Origin: an uncultured Collinsella sp.
GTDB lineage: Bacteria > Actinomycetota > Coriobacteriia > Coriobacteriales > Coriobacteriaceae
Direction of reading: 5' to 3'
NCBI GenBank assembly: GCA_900549745.1
Contig: URPJ01000010.1
Span: 1-64,000, forward strand
Length of the DNA: 64,000 nt
Part shown: positions 63,542 through 64,000 of the stretch, in pieces
Layout of the letters: the number at the start of each line of letters is the position of its first letter
How positions within the stretch are numbered: position 1 is the first letter of the stretch
Made by a program: the position numbers and the translations under genes
The notes under the pieces: model-generated
What the model was told of the DNA's origin: nothing
Databases searched by the model: none
The model's input: only the letters and a program-made list of their open reading frames with translations

Positions 63542-63608
63542 AGTTGCGGTGAAATACGGACTGTTTGGCCGCCCGACGGCCGCAAACAGTCCGTATTTCA
63601 CCGCAACT
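63542..63608. repeat. GTTGCGGTGAAATA palindrome, copy 3
   Basis: Perfect 26-nt arms and a further GCCG/CGGC pair; the best hairpin of this family. It lies between the convergent genes yqeC and the hydantoinase, where it could also stop transcription. Confidence 0.93.
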
Positions 63609-63634
63609 GAGGAGGGGACACGGTATCTTTGCTG

Positions 63635-64000
63635 CTAGCGGGGCACGTAGCGGCCGGGCTGGGCTCCGGTGGGCTCGCCATCGCGTGCCGCCAGCACGCC
63701 GTTCACAAACACGGCCTTGGCGCGGCCATGTGCCTCAAAACCCTCGAGCGGCGTGTAGTCCACAGCCTGATGCTGCGTCGCCGCGCTAATGGTCCAGCGC
63801 GCCTTGGGATCCCACACGCACACGTCGGCATCGGCGCCCTCGGCAAGACAGCCCTTACGCGGATACATGCCAAAGATGCGCGCCGGGTTCTCGCTCATCA
63901 AGCGGCACAGATCCTCGGGACCCAGCTGTCCCTCAAAGCTCGTAGCGATCGCGACAGGACGATGCTCCACGCCGGGTCCGCCGTTGGGAATCGCGCGGAA
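63635..64000 (-). CDS. Dihydropyrimidinase/hydantoinase, C-terminal part (cut by window edge)
   Basis: The last 121 residues of a gene that continues past position 64000. NGGPGVEHR, LVRLxSENPARIFG-like LCRLMSENPARIFGMYPRKG, EGADADVCVWDPKARWTIS and YTPLEGFEAHGRAKAVFVNG are typical of the cyclic-amidohydrolase C-terminus (hydantoinase/dihydropyrimidinase, close to HydA). Metal-binding residues lie in the missing part. Next to yqeC/yqeB/xdhC it fits a purine or cyclic-amide degradation cluster. Confidence 0.85.
   Translation of the reverse strand, partial: FRAIPNGGPGVEHRPVAIATSFEGQLGPEDLCRLMSENPARIFGMYPRKGCLAEGADADVCVWDPKARWTISAATQHQAVDYTPLEGFEAHGRAKAVFVNGVLAARDGEPTGAQPGRYVPR

Overview
The window looks like chromosomal DNA from a high-GC, Gram-positive, gut-type anaerobe of the class Coriobacteriia, most like Collinsella. 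That assignment comes from gene content, gene order and familiarity with such proteins; no database search was run. Nearly all genes carry clear Shine-Dalgarno sites and lie on the minus strand, and several start with GTG or TTG.

Layout. 1-5.2 kb: a membrane zinc-ribbon protein, an amidohydrolase, an AbiEi/DUF559-like nuclease-fold protein and an unknown protein, with two palindrome arrays. 5.2-11.4 kb: glutamate synthase gltBD. 11.5-13.3 kb: an Nramp metal transporter between two more palindrome arrays. 13.4-16.0 kb: rubredoxin, flavin reductase, smpB, a TPR protein and two tRNAs (Glu-CTC, Gln-CTG). 16.3-23.3 kb: small proteins, a MurNAc salvage cluster (murR-murQ-murP-mupG), a VanZ-like protein and a serine resolvase. 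23.5-36.1 kb: rnr, ftsX, ftsE, a split transketolase, a YitT-type protein, prfB, secA and rpmE. 36.4-49.7 kb: an ACT protein, citrate synthase, two HAD phosphatases, adenine deaminase, tyrS, a U32 peptidase, a class A PBP, argR and a glycosyltransferase. 49.9-60.5 kb: truA and the spc/alpha ribosomal-protein operons from rplE to rplQ. 60.8-64.0 kb: xdhC, yqeB, yqeC and the 3' part of a hydantoinase/dihydropyrimidinase gene.

How genes work together. Citrate synthase and glutamate synthase point to glutamate formation and nitrogen assimilation. MurR/MurQ/MurP/MupG form a peptidoglycan-sugar recovery pathway. XdhC, YqeB and YqeC are maturation factors for selenium-dependent molybdenum hydroxylases; with the hydantoinase and adenine deaminase they suggest purine or cyclic-amide catabolism. 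The spc/alpha block couples translation, SecY, Adk, Map and RNA polymerase alpha.

Most unusual content. Thirteen copies of a 55-bp palindromic unit, in four arrays with a strict 79-81 bp period, bracket two genes on both sides: the nuclease-fold gene (2645-3715) and mntH (11882-13138). Other palindrome families also bracket genes: an inverted 30-bp pair around a HAD gene, and a GTTGCGGTGAAATA palindrome on both sides of xdhC-yqeB-yqeC, exactly where the canonical ribosomal operon is interrupted upstream of rplE. Further points are an FtsE with a disordered N-terminal extension of about 170 residues, a release factor 2 with SPT in place of SPF, and hairpins that overlap ribosome binding sites.
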